This document shows, piece by piece, positions 41,375 through 49,797 of a stretch of 64,000 nt of DNA. A program made the translations under genes and the position numbers. Source of the DNA: Bradyrhizobium sp. CCBAU 53351 (GTDB lineage Bacteria > Pseudomonadota > Alphaproteobacteria > Rhizobiales > Xanthobacteraceae); the NCBI RefSeq assembly GCF_015291745.1, contig NZ_CP030060.1:868001-932000 (forward strand). Direction: 5' to 3'. The notes under the pieces are model-generated. The model had not been told where the DNA came from and did not search any database. It worked only from the letters and a program-made list of their open reading frames with translations. Every line of letters starts with the position of its first letter. The stretch's first letter is position 1.

Positions 41375-41660
41375 TCGCGGGTTCATCCATAACTGGCCCT
41401 GTTCGCTCGCGACCAGAAGCGCCAGCTCTTCCGCATTAGTCCGGCCCACGACCTCAGAATTGCTGCGCTTTTGCAGGCAAGAATTCGGCGGACCGGAAAT
41501 GAGCGCTCAGCCGCGGTGATTGCCGCCTTTGTGTCGCCGGCGCTACGGCGAGCAACATCGGCGGTTGGCCCGTCTCTGTGCGTGCCCGCTTCCTACGGGC
41601 CAACAAGAAGAGCCGCCCGGCACGAAAATCGCGGCGATGGAAATGGTAGAGATGCTCGTG
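41375..41660 (-). pseudogene. Ghost of a gabD-like dehydrogenase (N-terminal part)
   Basis: Minus-strand text DTKAAITAAERSFPVRRILA followed by KSAAILRSWAGLMR and, in the next frame, TNAEELALLVASEQGQ matches the early part of SSADH-type dehydrogenases. It aligns with LAIGAAEKSFVAWRRLLPTE and the following residues of the gene at 13128-14642. Frameshifted and ends after ~100 codons. Its position relative to the regulator ghost (41761-41990) mirrors the intact divergent pair. Confidence 0.7.
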
Positions 41661-41760
41661 TACTGGAGTAGCGCCAATCGCTTGCGGGCTGTTGTGACTG
41701 TTCGATTGGAGCGTCATTTGTCGGTCCCCGCGAGGTCGTCTCCGATATATTCCATGCGCT

Positions 41761-41990
41761 TAGGATACTAGTATCGTACAGAGATTTGCGTCGCATTTTC
41801 TTGCCGACTTGAAGAATTCCTGCAGCCCTTGTGGGATTTGCGAGGGATGGCGCCTGGAAGGTGAAGCAGATGATGTAATACGATCCGATCGATGTGTCAT
41901 CGGCAAGCGAGAAAATCATCAATTCGTCGGTTGAGTTGATCAGTAGGTTTTATGTGACCGGTGATAGTTCGTGCTCCACATTGCTGCTCG
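41761..41990 (+). pseudogene. Ghost of the lrp promoter and gene
   Basis: AGGATACTAGT then AGATTTGCGTCGCATTTT and GAATTCCTGCA match 14690-14755 almost base for base. About 140 bp later, EKIINSSVELISRFYVTGDS resembles the intact Lrp effector domain (TSSEVVNGFYVTGDADF). The helix-turn-helix part is deleted. It forms a decayed second copy of the regulator of cluster 1. Confidence 0.7.
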
Positions 41991-42059
41991 CGCCATATCG
42001 CGCCACGCGGGTTAGAAGACGAGAAGAGTTGCCGAGTAGGTGGAGGCAATTGGGCGGGG

Positions 42060-42734
42060 TTATCCCGCCGCCTTATCAGGTGTATTCGCAAAACGAGCGG
42101 CTTCCGCCACGAGATCTGCGAAAACGCGTCCGCCAGTCGTGAGATGATCGTGCATAGCCTGAGCAGCCGCCATGGCATCTCCTCGGGTGATCGCTGCCAC
42201 AATTGAGCAATGATCTTGATAGGACTGTTGAATGCGACCTGGTTTTTGGAATGGGTACCGACGATAGAGACGCAGGCGAGCGCGGGTCTCTTTTATCGAC
42301 TGTTCCAAATATGAGTTTTGCGCACCCTCGTAGATAGTTTCATGGAGCTCTTTATTAATTGCATCGTACAGCTGCGCATTGTGAAGCGCGCTTTCGCTGC
42401 GAGAGTGTATGTCGCGGAGGCGCGCCTGTAGGTCCGTCGGCATTCGCGCCGCGGCCAGCCTTGCAGACATTCCCTCAAGCTCCGTCATAACTTCGAACAT
42501 AGCGACAATTTGCTCCGCACTCAGAACCGAGACGGTCGCACCCCTCCGCTGCTTCAGATCTACCAAGCCACGCGATGCCAGCTGTATCAGGGCTTCCCGG
42601 ACAGGGGTCTTCGAAACGTTAAACCTGTCGGAGAGTTGCTTTTCATCAAGCTTGGATCCTGGCTGCAAAGCACCGGAATCAATTTCGGTCTTGATCCAGT
42701 TGGCGATTTCGCTAGTTCGGTTGAATTTGAGCAC
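42060..42734 (-). CDS. GntR-family (FadR/VanR-type) transcriptional regulator
   Basis: 224 residues. Winged helix (LQPGSKLDEKQLSDRFNVSK then TPVREALIQLASRGLVDLKQ) and an all-helical FCD effector domain with candidate metal/acid ligands (EMSARLAA region, NKELHETIYEGAQN, DHCSIVAAITRGD, MHDHLT). It controls adjacent catabolic genes in response to an organic acid. Its position beside a MatB-like ligase gene recalls MatR of rhizobial malonate operons, also a GntR protein. Target genes are inferred. Confidence 0.92.
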   Translation of the reverse strand: MLKFNRTSEIANWIKTEIDSGALQPGSKLDEKQLSDRFNVSKTPVREALIQLASRGLVDLKQRRGATVSVLSAEQIVAMFEVMTELEGMSARLAAARMPTDLQARLRDIHSRSESALHNAQLYDAINKELHETIYEGAQNSYLEQSIKETRARLRLYRRYPFQKPGRIQQSYQDHCSIVAAITRGDAMAAAQAMHDHLTTGGRVFADLVAEAARFANTPDKAAG

Positions 42735-42820
42735 GGTCCTGCCCGCGGGTATGGGAGTTCATACCACGATCCGCGAGTAGATAGCGAAAAGTTTCGCAAT
42801 TGTATCGCGACGAGAGGCGG

Positions 42821-42838
42821 ACCGGTTCGTCAACCGGT
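42821..42838. promoter_or_regulatory. Palindrome upstream of gntR, candidate operator
   Basis: ACCGGTTCGTCAACCGGT is a perfect 7-bp inverted repeat with a 4-base spacer, 87 bp upstream of the gntR start and between the regulator and the amidase end. A second weaker dyad (AAAGG-CTCGAA-CCTTT) follows at once. Size and position fit an autoregulatory GntR site, but no second copy was found by eye in the 45995-46194 promoter region. Confidence 0.4.
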
Positions 42839-43033
42839 AGCTCAAAGGCTCGAACCTTTAGCCCAACAATACTCGAAGGAGCACGCGATTTGCCGGCCCG
42901 GCGCTCAACCTAGGCGCTACTTCCCCTACCTATGGTGAGACGATCGACGAACATACGGGCCCGAGATCAGATGCTGCCGAATTTACCTCGCCAAGGGCCC
43001 ATGCCGGTCGAACTCAGAATGAGCCAGCAGAGA

Positions 43034-44422
43034 TTAGACCGATCGCGCCGGAATAGTCTCGCTGATCCAACGCCCTAAACCTACAAGGTGCTGATCGGTA
43101 TGCTGCTGGCCAATAACCTGAATTCCGAGAGGCATTCCCCTCACCGCAAGAAGCGGAAGCGTGATAGTTGGCGCCCCTAAGACGGAGGTAACAGCATTGT
43201 AACTCGGCAGGCCTGTTGTATGTGAGATGCCCGAGTCAAGTCCTTGATTGTCTAATTTTGGAGCTGGTCCAACGGAGGACGGAGCAACGATAGCGTCGGC
43301 GATATGAGCAATTGCGGCGTGGGCTGCTCTTGCCTTATCGCGCTGGGCGAGTAGTTGACGATAGTCATCTATGCTCATCTTTCTCGCGAGTTCCAGACGA
43401 GAGGTCAAGCTGTCACTCAGCCCTCCGCCAAACCTTTCTACAAGGTTCTCCAGTGACCAGCGCATCTCGTAGGCACAAACGTCACGAGTAATTTCAAGAC
43501 TTTCGTCGATGGCACGTTCGAACGAGTCGACCAGCGAGTGGTTGGTTCTGTCGATGGTGTGGACGCCGGCGTGGCGAAGCTGAGTGAGGAACCGTTCAAA
43601 TGCGTCTCTGGAATCGTCGTCCAATTCTGCCGCACCTTGGGCCTCCATCACAATCACTCGTAGTGGCCGGGTTGCCGGATGAAGAGTTGTCTCACCGTAA
43701 AGGCCGGGATAGCCGGGATCGCCGCCTGATCTCTTTGCGACTTCAATCGACACATGCCACATGTCACGAAGGTCGCCAGCATGGATCCCCACGTGGCTTT
43801 GGCTAAGTGCCAGACGCTCCCCACGATGGATGGCGCCCATTGTCGGCTTGATCGCATAGTTCGCGCAAAAGCTCGCTGGTCGAATCACCGAGCCAGCCAC
43901 TTGCGTTCCGATTGCCGCAGGTATCATCCGCGCGCCGACGGCCGCTGCCGATCCGCTCGACGATCCGCCGGGGGTATGGCGATGGCTGAACGGGTTGGTA
44001 GTCGGTCCAGGGTAGGACATGCCGAGTTCCGTCGTCACTGTCTTACCGAGCACGATGGCGCCCGCGGCTCTCAATGCCTGGACGCAAGCCGTATCTTGAT
44101 GAGTGTGATTGTCTCTGAACAAGGGAGATCCCATACGCGTGGGCATATCCTTTGTCATAAAGAGGTCTTTGATCCCGACCGGCATGCCATCGATGGTCGA
44201 AAGCTCTCGTCCCGCGAGGTAACGCGCTGTGGATCGATCAGCCACGGACCTCGCCTCTCGCACGTTCATTTCGACCCAAGCTCGCACGGTGGGCTCGCGA
44301 GCGTCGATCGTTTCGAGACAGCGCTCAAGGTATTTGCGCGGGCTATCTCGTCCTTCTCTGAAGGCGGGTACCGCATCATGAAATGTCAGCGCTTGAAATT
44401 CAGCGGGATGGTATGCGCACAA
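43034..44422 (-). CDS. Amidase-signature-family amidase (malonamidase-like)
   Basis: 462 residues. TTG start at 44422 with GGAG 9 bases upstream; an in-frame stop lies just before. The Ser-cisSer-Lys triad is Lys85 (GMPVGIKDLF), Ser154 (PGGSSSGSAAAVGA) and Ser178 (GTQVAGSVIRPASFC). The intervals 69 and 24 equal those I recall for malonamidase E2 of Bradyrhizobium (62/131/155), and MPTRMGS and GSVIRPA..C are also like it. It cleaves a carboxamide to acid and ammonia. It lies 33 bp downstream of the MatB-like ligase, probably the same operon. Alternatives: other small-amide hydrolases of the family. Confidence 0.88.
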   Translation of the reverse strand: MCAYHPAEFQALTFHDAVPAFREGRDSPRKYLERCLETIDAREPTVRAWVEMNVREARSVADRSTARYLAGRELSTIDGMPVGIKDLFMTKDMPTRMGSPLFRDNHTHQDTACVQALRAAGAIVLGKTVTTELGMSYPGPTTNPFSHRHTPGGSSSGSAAAVGARMIPAAIGTQVAGSVIRPASFCANYAIKPTMGAIHRGERLALSQSHVGIHAGDLRDMWHVSIEVAKRSGGDPGYPGLYGETTLHPATRPLRVIVMEAQGAAELDDDSRDAFERFLTQLRHAGVHTIDRTNHSLVDSFERAIDESLEITRDVCAYEMRWSLENLVERFGGGLSDSLTSRLELARKMSIDDYRQLLAQRDKARAAHAAIAHIADAIVAPSSVGPAPKLDNQGLDSGISHTTGLPSYNAVTSVLGAPTITLPLLAVRGMPLGIQVIGQQHTDQHLVGLGRWISETIPARSV

Positions 44423-44455
44423 GTGTGCAATCTCCAGTTAGCCTAGGGAGGCCGA

Positions 44456-45994
44456 TTATCTATTGGCGTTATCCGAGCCAAGCGTGGGAAAGTCCGCTAG
44501 TGTCGTCCGGAGCTCCTTCTTCAAGACTTTTCCCATAGCATTCCGTGGAAAATCATCGACTACGATGACCTTCTTGGGGGTTTTGTAACTTGCCATGTTT
44601 CGCTTGACCTGCTGAATCACCTCGCTTTCGCTCGGTGGGTCGCTCTTATCGCTAGCAATTACGAAGGCAACGACGCACTCTCCGAAATCCGCGTGAGTTG
44701 CTCCGACAACGGCTGACTCCTTAACGGAAGTCAGTTCATCGATTACAGCCTCAACTTCTGCGGGATAGACGTTGTATCCGCCGCTGATGATGAGATCCTT
44801 GGCGCGGCCTGTAATCGAGACGTATCCCTTCTCGTCGACGAGACCCATGTCGCCGGTACGGAAGAACCCGTCTGCTGTGAGCTCGGCTTTGGTTTGCTCA
44901 GCATTGTTCCAGTAACCGGAGAAAAGCCCCGGTCCTCGCGCTTGAATGATACCTACTTGTCCGACAGGCAGAGCTTCATCTCGCTCGCCTGCAATACGCA
45001 AATCAACACCGGGAATCGGTAGCCCTACCGAACCTGGTCGACGATCACCTTCCAGGGGGTTCGAGCAGAGAATCATTGCCTCGGTCAAACCATAACGCTC
45101 CAGGATACGGTGCCCTGTCCGAGTTTCAAAATCGCGATGCATCGGAGCCGATAGTGGTGCCGAACCGGATATGAACAGTCGCATGTTTCGGCAAAGAGAG
45201 CTGGCCAGCGAAGGGCAGGTCAATAGACGATGATAGTAAGTTGGCACTCCCATAAAAACGGTTGAGCGAGGAATTGCGTCGAGCACTGGACTTACATCGA
45301 ATTTATTTTGCAGGAGAATTCGCGCTCCGCCTGCCAGCGCGACGTTGAATGAGATGAATAGACCATGGCTGTGGAAGATCGGCAGCGCATGTAGCAGAAC
45401 ATCCGAAGACGAGAAGCCCCACAATCGACTCAGCGTTTGAGCGGTGTACGAGAGCGCAGCATGGCTGATCAGAGCACCCTTGGGCCGGCCGGTTGTGCCT
45501 GAGGTGTAGAGGAGAGCTGCGGGAGCCGCACCATTGAGTTCGACGGTGCTAAACGAGGTCTCTCCTGCTTTGACAAGTGATGCGAATGTTCCTTCACCCC
45601 GGATGCCAAACGTTAAGACCTTGGTTGACCGAGGCACCGTCATGTCGGGAAGAGCTTCCGTATTTGGTCCTCTGAGAAGGAAGGAAGGCTGCGCGTCCTT
45701 TAGAAGGTAGGCCAACTCAGCTGAGCGATAAGCTGTGTTGATGGGCAAATAGCAGAGCCCAGCACGGAGGCAGGCAAGATAGAGCGCGAAAGCATGTGCG
45801 GACTTCTCGACCTGGACGGCCACGCGATCACCGACCGCACATCCGAGCCGCCGGAAGACGCTGGCATAGCTACCACAGAGCTTGTGCAGCCACTGAGCGG
45901 ATAGCGTTTCGCCGCTCTCAAGCTCTAGGAGCACGTCTGTCGGGTTTGCCTCGGCCCTCCCCTCAACCAGGACATAGAAATTGCGGTTGGACAT
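44456..45994 (-). CDS. Acyl-CoA synthetase, malonyl-CoA synthetase (MatB)-like
   Basis: 512 residues, the usual size. Adenylate-forming motifs: P-loop LLYTSGTTGRPKGALISH, A5 ILERYGLTEAMI, A7 GFFRTGDMGLVDEKGYV, A8 GRAKDLIISGGYNVYPAEVE and A10 lysine in PRNAMGKVLKKEL. VQVEKSAHAFALYLACLRAG, LPIFHSHGLF and MGVPTYYHRLL are close to MatB. It activates a carboxylate with ATP and CoA, here probably malonate or a related small diacid. Divergent from the crotonase gene, upstream of the amidase. Confidence 0.88.
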   Translation of the reverse strand: MSNRNFYVLVEGRAEANPTDVLLELESGETLSAQWLHKLCGSYASVFRRLGCAVGDRVAVQVEKSAHAFALYLACLRAGLCYLPINTAYRSAELAYLLKDAQPSFLLRGPNTEALPDMTVPRSTKVLTFGIRGEGTFASLVKAGETSFSTVELNGAAPAALLYTSGTTGRPKGALISHAALSYTAQTLSRLWGFSSSDVLLHALPIFHSHGLFISFNVALAGGARILLQNKFDVSPVLDAIPRSTVFMGVPTYYHRLLTCPSLASSLCRNMRLFISGSAPLSAPMHRDFETRTGHRILERYGLTEAMILCSNPLEGDRRPGSVGLPIPGVDLRIAGERDEALPVGQVGIIQARGPGLFSGYWNNAEQTKAELTADGFFRTGDMGLVDEKGYVSITGRAKDLIISGGYNVYPAEVEAVIDELTSVKESAVVGATHADFGECVVAFVIASDKSDPPSESEVIQQVKRNMASYKTPKKVIVVDDFPRNAMGKVLKKELRTTLADFPTLGSDNANR

Positions 45995-46194
45995 GACTTA
46001 CGCCTCTCCTCGCCGCGCTGCCGGCAGGGCCAGTTTCCGAGATATTCTATTGAATGTAAAAAAAATATCTGTCAACGTAAAAAGAATACGGAGGGGCTGA
46101 GGGCATAGGGCCGAAGCTTCTGTGCTTCATCGTTGACAACCGCGCCTCACCTACCCGTCCCTGCAGCGCAGGTTTCGCCAGTCGAGGGAATCGA
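45995..46194. promoter_or_regulatory. Divergent promoter region, matB-like/crotonase
   Basis: 200 bp between two divergent starts with an AT-rich core at 46040-46090 in otherwise GC-rich DNA. It contains an inverted repeat AGATATT (46040-46046)/AATATCT (46064-46070) and two direct GTAAAAA repeats. These are candidate -10/-35 and regulator sites, possibly for the nearby GntR protein. No defined boxes can be proved by eye. Confidence 0.4.
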
Positions 46195-47016
46195 ATGAAT
46201 AAATTTGGAAGTGAGGTCGCAGCAGGGAAACAAAGGAATGAAGAAGCATCTGAGCTCGGGAACTTGCCGACCTTGCATGTGTCAAAAGGGATCGCGAGAA
46301 TTCAATTGAACCGGTCTCGGCAGCACAATCGGTTCGAGCCAACAGACATCGAGACTTTCTCTGAAATCGTCGCGACTTTGGCTCGGCAGTCGAGCGTGCG
46401 AGTACTAATGATAACGGCTCAAGGTCCAAGTTTTAGTTCAGGATTTGACCTGGATACATTGTCGAGTGATCGTGCGGCGGCATGTACAGCCCTGTTCGCC
46501 GCGATGTGCGATCTTGTCGAAGAATGCCCCTTTCCTACTATATGCGGCCTGAATGGAAACATTTACGGAGGCGCTACTGACCTCGCGCTTGCATGTGATT
46601 TTCGTATCGGAACGCGGGGATGTCTCTTGCAAATGTCTCCTTCTCGCCTCGGTATTCAGTACTACTATTCTGGTTTACGACGTTACGTGGAGCGGCTTGG
46701 CCTGTCGCAAACGAAACGCCTTTTTCTAACAGGCGAGCAAGTTGACAGCATCACGTTGTTACAGATGGGTTATCTTACCGAGGTGTGTACTTCGGATGCG
46801 CTTGAAGCGCGATTAGAGCATTTTGCCGGGATGCTCGCCCAGCGTTCGCCGGCTTCTCTCCGGGGCCTGAAGACGTCGCTCAATTCAATTCGTCGAGGCA
46901 CTGCTGACCCGGTCGAGATCAATGCGAAGTTTTTCGAAAGCCTAACATCACCTGATGCCCGAGAGGGCCTAAAAGCGTGGTGTGAGCGCCGGCCTCCTTC
47001 ATTTGCAGACGTGTGA
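46195..47016 (+). CDS. Crotonase-family enzyme, possibly a (methyl)malonyl-CoA decarboxylase type
   Basis: 273 residues; ATG 46195 with GAGGGA upstream. Crotonase features: oxyanion-hole segments PSFSSGFDLDTL and GLNGNIYGGATDLALACD, then LQMSPSRLGIQYYYSGLRRY. The second catalytic Glu of true enoyl-CoA hydratases (PE..G..PG) is absent. The loop SPSRLGIQYYYSG is like TPVNLGVPYNLVG of the E. coli methylmalonyl-CoA decarboxylase as I remember it: its Tyr is kept, Glu becomes Asp, His becomes Phe. The ending ARE-GLKAWCERRPPSFADV is common in the family. With a malonyl-CoA synthetase next door, decarboxylation to acetyl-CoA is plausible but unproven. Confidence 0.85.
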   Translation: MNKFGSEVAAGKQRNEEASELGNLPTLHVSKGIARIQLNRSRQHNRFEPTDIETFSEIVATLARQSSVRVLMITAQGPSFSSGFDLDTLSSDRAAACTALFAAMCDLVEECPFPTICGLNGNIYGGATDLALACDFRIGTRGCLLQMSPSRLGIQYYYSGLRRYVERLGLSQTKRLFLTGEQVDSITLLQMGYLTEVCTSDALEARLEHFAGMLAQRSPASLRGLKTSLNSIRRGTADPVEINAKFFESLTSPDAREGLKAWCERRPPSFADV

Positions 47017-47755
47017 GGCCAAGGCTCTTCGCACAGCAAAAATAAACTGCCTAAGCCTTGCCTCGTCCTCCGATCGGTTGGCTTTTGCGCGGCGGCGATC
47101 AGGGTGAGACTCCGCATTGTCTCGCCCTAATTGTTACCAAATGCTGAGCCGTTGCCTCACGTAAATTGCTCCCTTGGATCGGGAGCGAGCGGGGGCGAAG
47201 ATGGGGTGGCTAAGCATGGCAACGCGGAAGGAACTGACGGCGGCAGCAGGCGCGCGCTATCGGCGTTCGGATCGCGCGAAGAAGACGCGGATATTGGACG
47301 AGTTCGTCGACATCACCGGATTCCATCGCAAGCAGGCGATGCGACTACTTCGAGGTGAGGAAGACGCGCGCCCAAGCCGAAGGGCGCGACGTCGAATGTA
47401 TAATGAGGTAGAACACAACGCGCTCGTGCTCCTTTGGGAGGCGTCAGACCGGATCTGCGGGAAGCGGCTGAAGGCGTTAATGCCTGCGTTGATTGAGGCG
47501 ATGGAACGGCATGGCCACCTCGACCTTACCCCCGAGATCCGCGACAAACTTTTGGCAATGAGCGCTGCGACGATCGACCGCGCATTGGTGGGGGTCCGAG
47601 AAGGATTAGGTCGCAAGCGTCGGCGGCTGTCAAGCGACGTCCGGATTTGACCCCGCAACGACATGAGGAAGCGACCCCCTTGTTGTTTGCAGGACTGAAG
47701 CAAGCCGCTCGCGAAGCGCGCCCTTCATAGCGCTGTAGCGAGCGAGCGGCTTGCG

Positions 47756-48553
47756 TCACGACTTCTTCTCCGATTTGGCTTCTGGTACAGCGGGCTTCTG
47801 CAGAAGTCCGCTGCGGCGCTTCTCCTTCAAGCGATAGCTGTCGCCGCGGATCGTGATTACGTGACTGTGGTGCAGCAGACGATCAAGGATCGCGGTGGCG
47901 ACCACGGGGTCGCTGAAGACCGAGCCCCACTCGCCGACGCTGCGGTTGCTGGTCAGCAGGATCGCGCCTCTCTCGTAACGACGGCTAACGAGCTGGAAGA
48001 ACAGATGCGCGGCATCGGGTTCAAAGGGCAGATACCCGAGCTCGTCGATGATCAGGAGCTTTGGCTTGGCAAATTGCGCGAGTCGCTCCTCGAGCCGGCC
48101 TTCGCTGTGACCTTTGGCAAGCTGCGCAACGACAGTCGTGGCTGCGACGAACTGAACGGAATGCCCAGCCAGGATCGCTTCGCGCCCAAGCGCGACCGCA
48201 AGGTGCGTCTTGCCAACGCCAGGTGGCCCAAGGAGCAGCACGTTCTCGCCATTGGCGATCCAGCGGGCGCTCGCAAGCTCGCGTATCTGCTTCGGATCCA
48301 GCGAGGGCTGGGCCGAGAAGTCGAAGCCCGACAGATCGCGAACGAACGGGAAGCGAGCAAGTTTGAGCGTCATCTCGATGCGCCGCTCATCCTTGCGGGC
48401 GATCTCGCGCTCGCACAGCAGCACCAGAGTCTCGCGTAGGCTCAGCTCTTGTCGACCGGCCTCATCCAACAACCCATCCAGTTGGTCGCGGACAGCCGTC
48501 AGCTTCAGGCGCGTCAGCATATCGCTCAGGCGGTCGGGGACAATGGCTCGCAT
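47756..48553 (-). CDS. istB: IS21 IstB helper ATPase
   Basis: 265 residues. Walker A is LLGPPGVGKTHLAVALG, Walker B is KLLIIDELGYLPFE, sensor region is AILLTSNRSVGEW; AAA+ family. It starts overlapping the istA stop by one base (TGATG). Required with IstA for transposition target capture. A different subgroup from the IstB at 27267-28079. Confidence 0.95.
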   Translation of the reverse strand: MRAIVPDRLSDMLTRLKLTAVRDQLDGLLDEAGRQELSLRETLVLLCEREIARKDERRIEMTLKLARFPFVRDLSGFDFSAQPSLDPKQIRELASARWIANGENVLLLGPPGVGKTHLAVALGREAILAGHSVQFVAATTVVAQLAKGHSEGRLEERLAQFAKPKLLIIDELGYLPFEPDAAHLFFQLVSRRYERGAILLTSNRSVGEWGSVFSDPVVATAILDRLLHHSHVITIRGDSYRLKEKRRSGLLQKPAVPEAKSEKKS

Positions 48554-49797
48554 CAGAAGCCCCCTCCCACAATCGCTTCGTACTCGCCGAGTGGCCGCAG
48601 CAGCGTCGGCGACGGCGGCGCGACAGGCGATAACGCGAGCTCGCCAGCACGGCTCGGTTTAAAGCCAGTCAGGCCCTCAAAGTGTTTAGGGTCAACGACG
48701 CGACGGCGCCGACCGACACAGATCGGATGAGCGGCCACCTCATGGATCCCGTGGTGGATGCGCACCACGCCATCGGCGATCGTCGCTCTCACCGTCTCGC
48801 CGATCAGCCGCCATGGCACAGAGTAGGCGTTGCCATCGATCTCGACCGCGCAGTCGGCCTGCACGCGCCGGATCAGTTCACGTGCGGCCTGGAAGGGCGG
48901 CCTCCCAGCGATGGGCTTCAGCGCGTGCGCCTCAGCGCGCCTGAAGCGCTCAATTGGTGCTTCGCCAGTCGTGCCATGCTGGCGTAGGTCGGCGATCTCC
49001 CGCGTCCAAGCTTCAAGATGCGCCTCAAAGGCTTCCCAGCTCGGGAAGGTGCGGCCGGCGACCGCGTTCCGTTTGACGTAGCCGACGCCATTCTCGGTCT
49101 TACCCTTGGTGCGGGCTCGATATGGCGCGCAGGCCCGTGGCCGGAACCCCCAGTGCTTGGCAAACGCGGTCAGCTTGTCATTGAACACGACGGTGCGCAT
49201 CGCGGCATCGTGCTCCACGACCAACGCACGCGCATTATCGAACAGTACCTCCTCGGGCACGCCACCGAACTTCACGAAGGAGCTTTCCAGGCCATCGAAC
49301 CAGCTCTCTTGCCGTTCGTTGCGGAATGCTCTGACATGGTGCCGGCGCGAGTAGCCCAACGTGGCGACGAACAGGTAGGCGCGAACCTTGCTGCCACCGA
49401 TCTCGACCAGCCGCTCGCCAAAATCGATCTGCAGCTGTTTGCCGGGCGGTGTCTCGAACCGCACCGTCGCGCGCGCCTCGGCCGCAAGCTCCTGGCGATA
49501 GCGCTGTACCGCCCGCTCGACCGTGCGCAGGCTGACGATGATGCCTTTCTCGGCTGCCAGCTCCTGGCGAATCACATCGGCATTGCCGTGGTGCTGCCGC
49601 AGGCGCTCCTTGAGCCAGGTCTCCTGGCCATCGAGCGCCTTTTTGCGCTGCGGCTGCCGATAGGGTGTCCAGCCGCCGGCCGCCACGTAGTCCTTCACCG
49701 TGTTGCGACTAATCCCGAGCTCCCGGGCAATCCGTTTGCTACCCCACCCCAGCTCGTTGAGCCGGAGTATCGCCGAAACCTCGTCCGGCTCCAGCAT
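48553..49797 (-). CDS. istA: IS21 IstA transposase
   Basis: Start chosen at 49797 (MLEPDEVSAILRLNELGW) because GGAGGGAGG lies just upstream; an in-frame ATG at 49851 would add 18 residues. 414 residues. Helix-turn-helix (KRIARELGISRNTVKDYVA) and rve core with Asp in KQLQIDFGERLVEIGG, Asp in EEVLFDNARALVVEHD and Glu in RTKGKTENGVGYVKRN. Intact. Confidence 0.93.
   Translation of the reverse strand: MLEPDEVSAILRLNELGWGSKRIARELGISRNTVKDYVAAGGWTPYRQPQRKKALDGQETWLKERLRQHHGNADVIRQELAAEKGIIVSLRTVERAVQRYRQELAAEARATVRFETPPGKQLQIDFGERLVEIGGSKVRAYLFVATLGYSRRHHVRAFRNERQESWFDGLESSFVKFGGVPEEVLFDNARALVVEHDAAMRTVVFNDKLTAFAKHWGFRPRACAPYRARTKGKTENGVGYVKRNAVAGRTFPSWEAFEAHLEAWTREIADLRQHGTTGEAPIERFRRAEAHALKPIAGRPPFQAARELIRRVQADCAVEIDGNAYSVPWRLIGETVRATIADGVVRIHHGIHEVAAHPICVGRRRRVVDPKHFEGLTGFKPSRAGELALSPVAPPSPTLLRPLGEYEAIVGGGF

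Noticed and set aside
42821..42875. tRNA-like look of the stretch with repeated dyads before gntR
   Set aside because: The arms cannot be arranged into a cloverleaf with a CCA-side acceptor stem; they are simple palindromes.
45995..46194. Calling the AGATATT/AATATCT repeat a GntR operator
   Set aside because: The arms are AT-rich and could be chance; no matching site was found near gntR, so it is listed only as a candidate within the promoter region.
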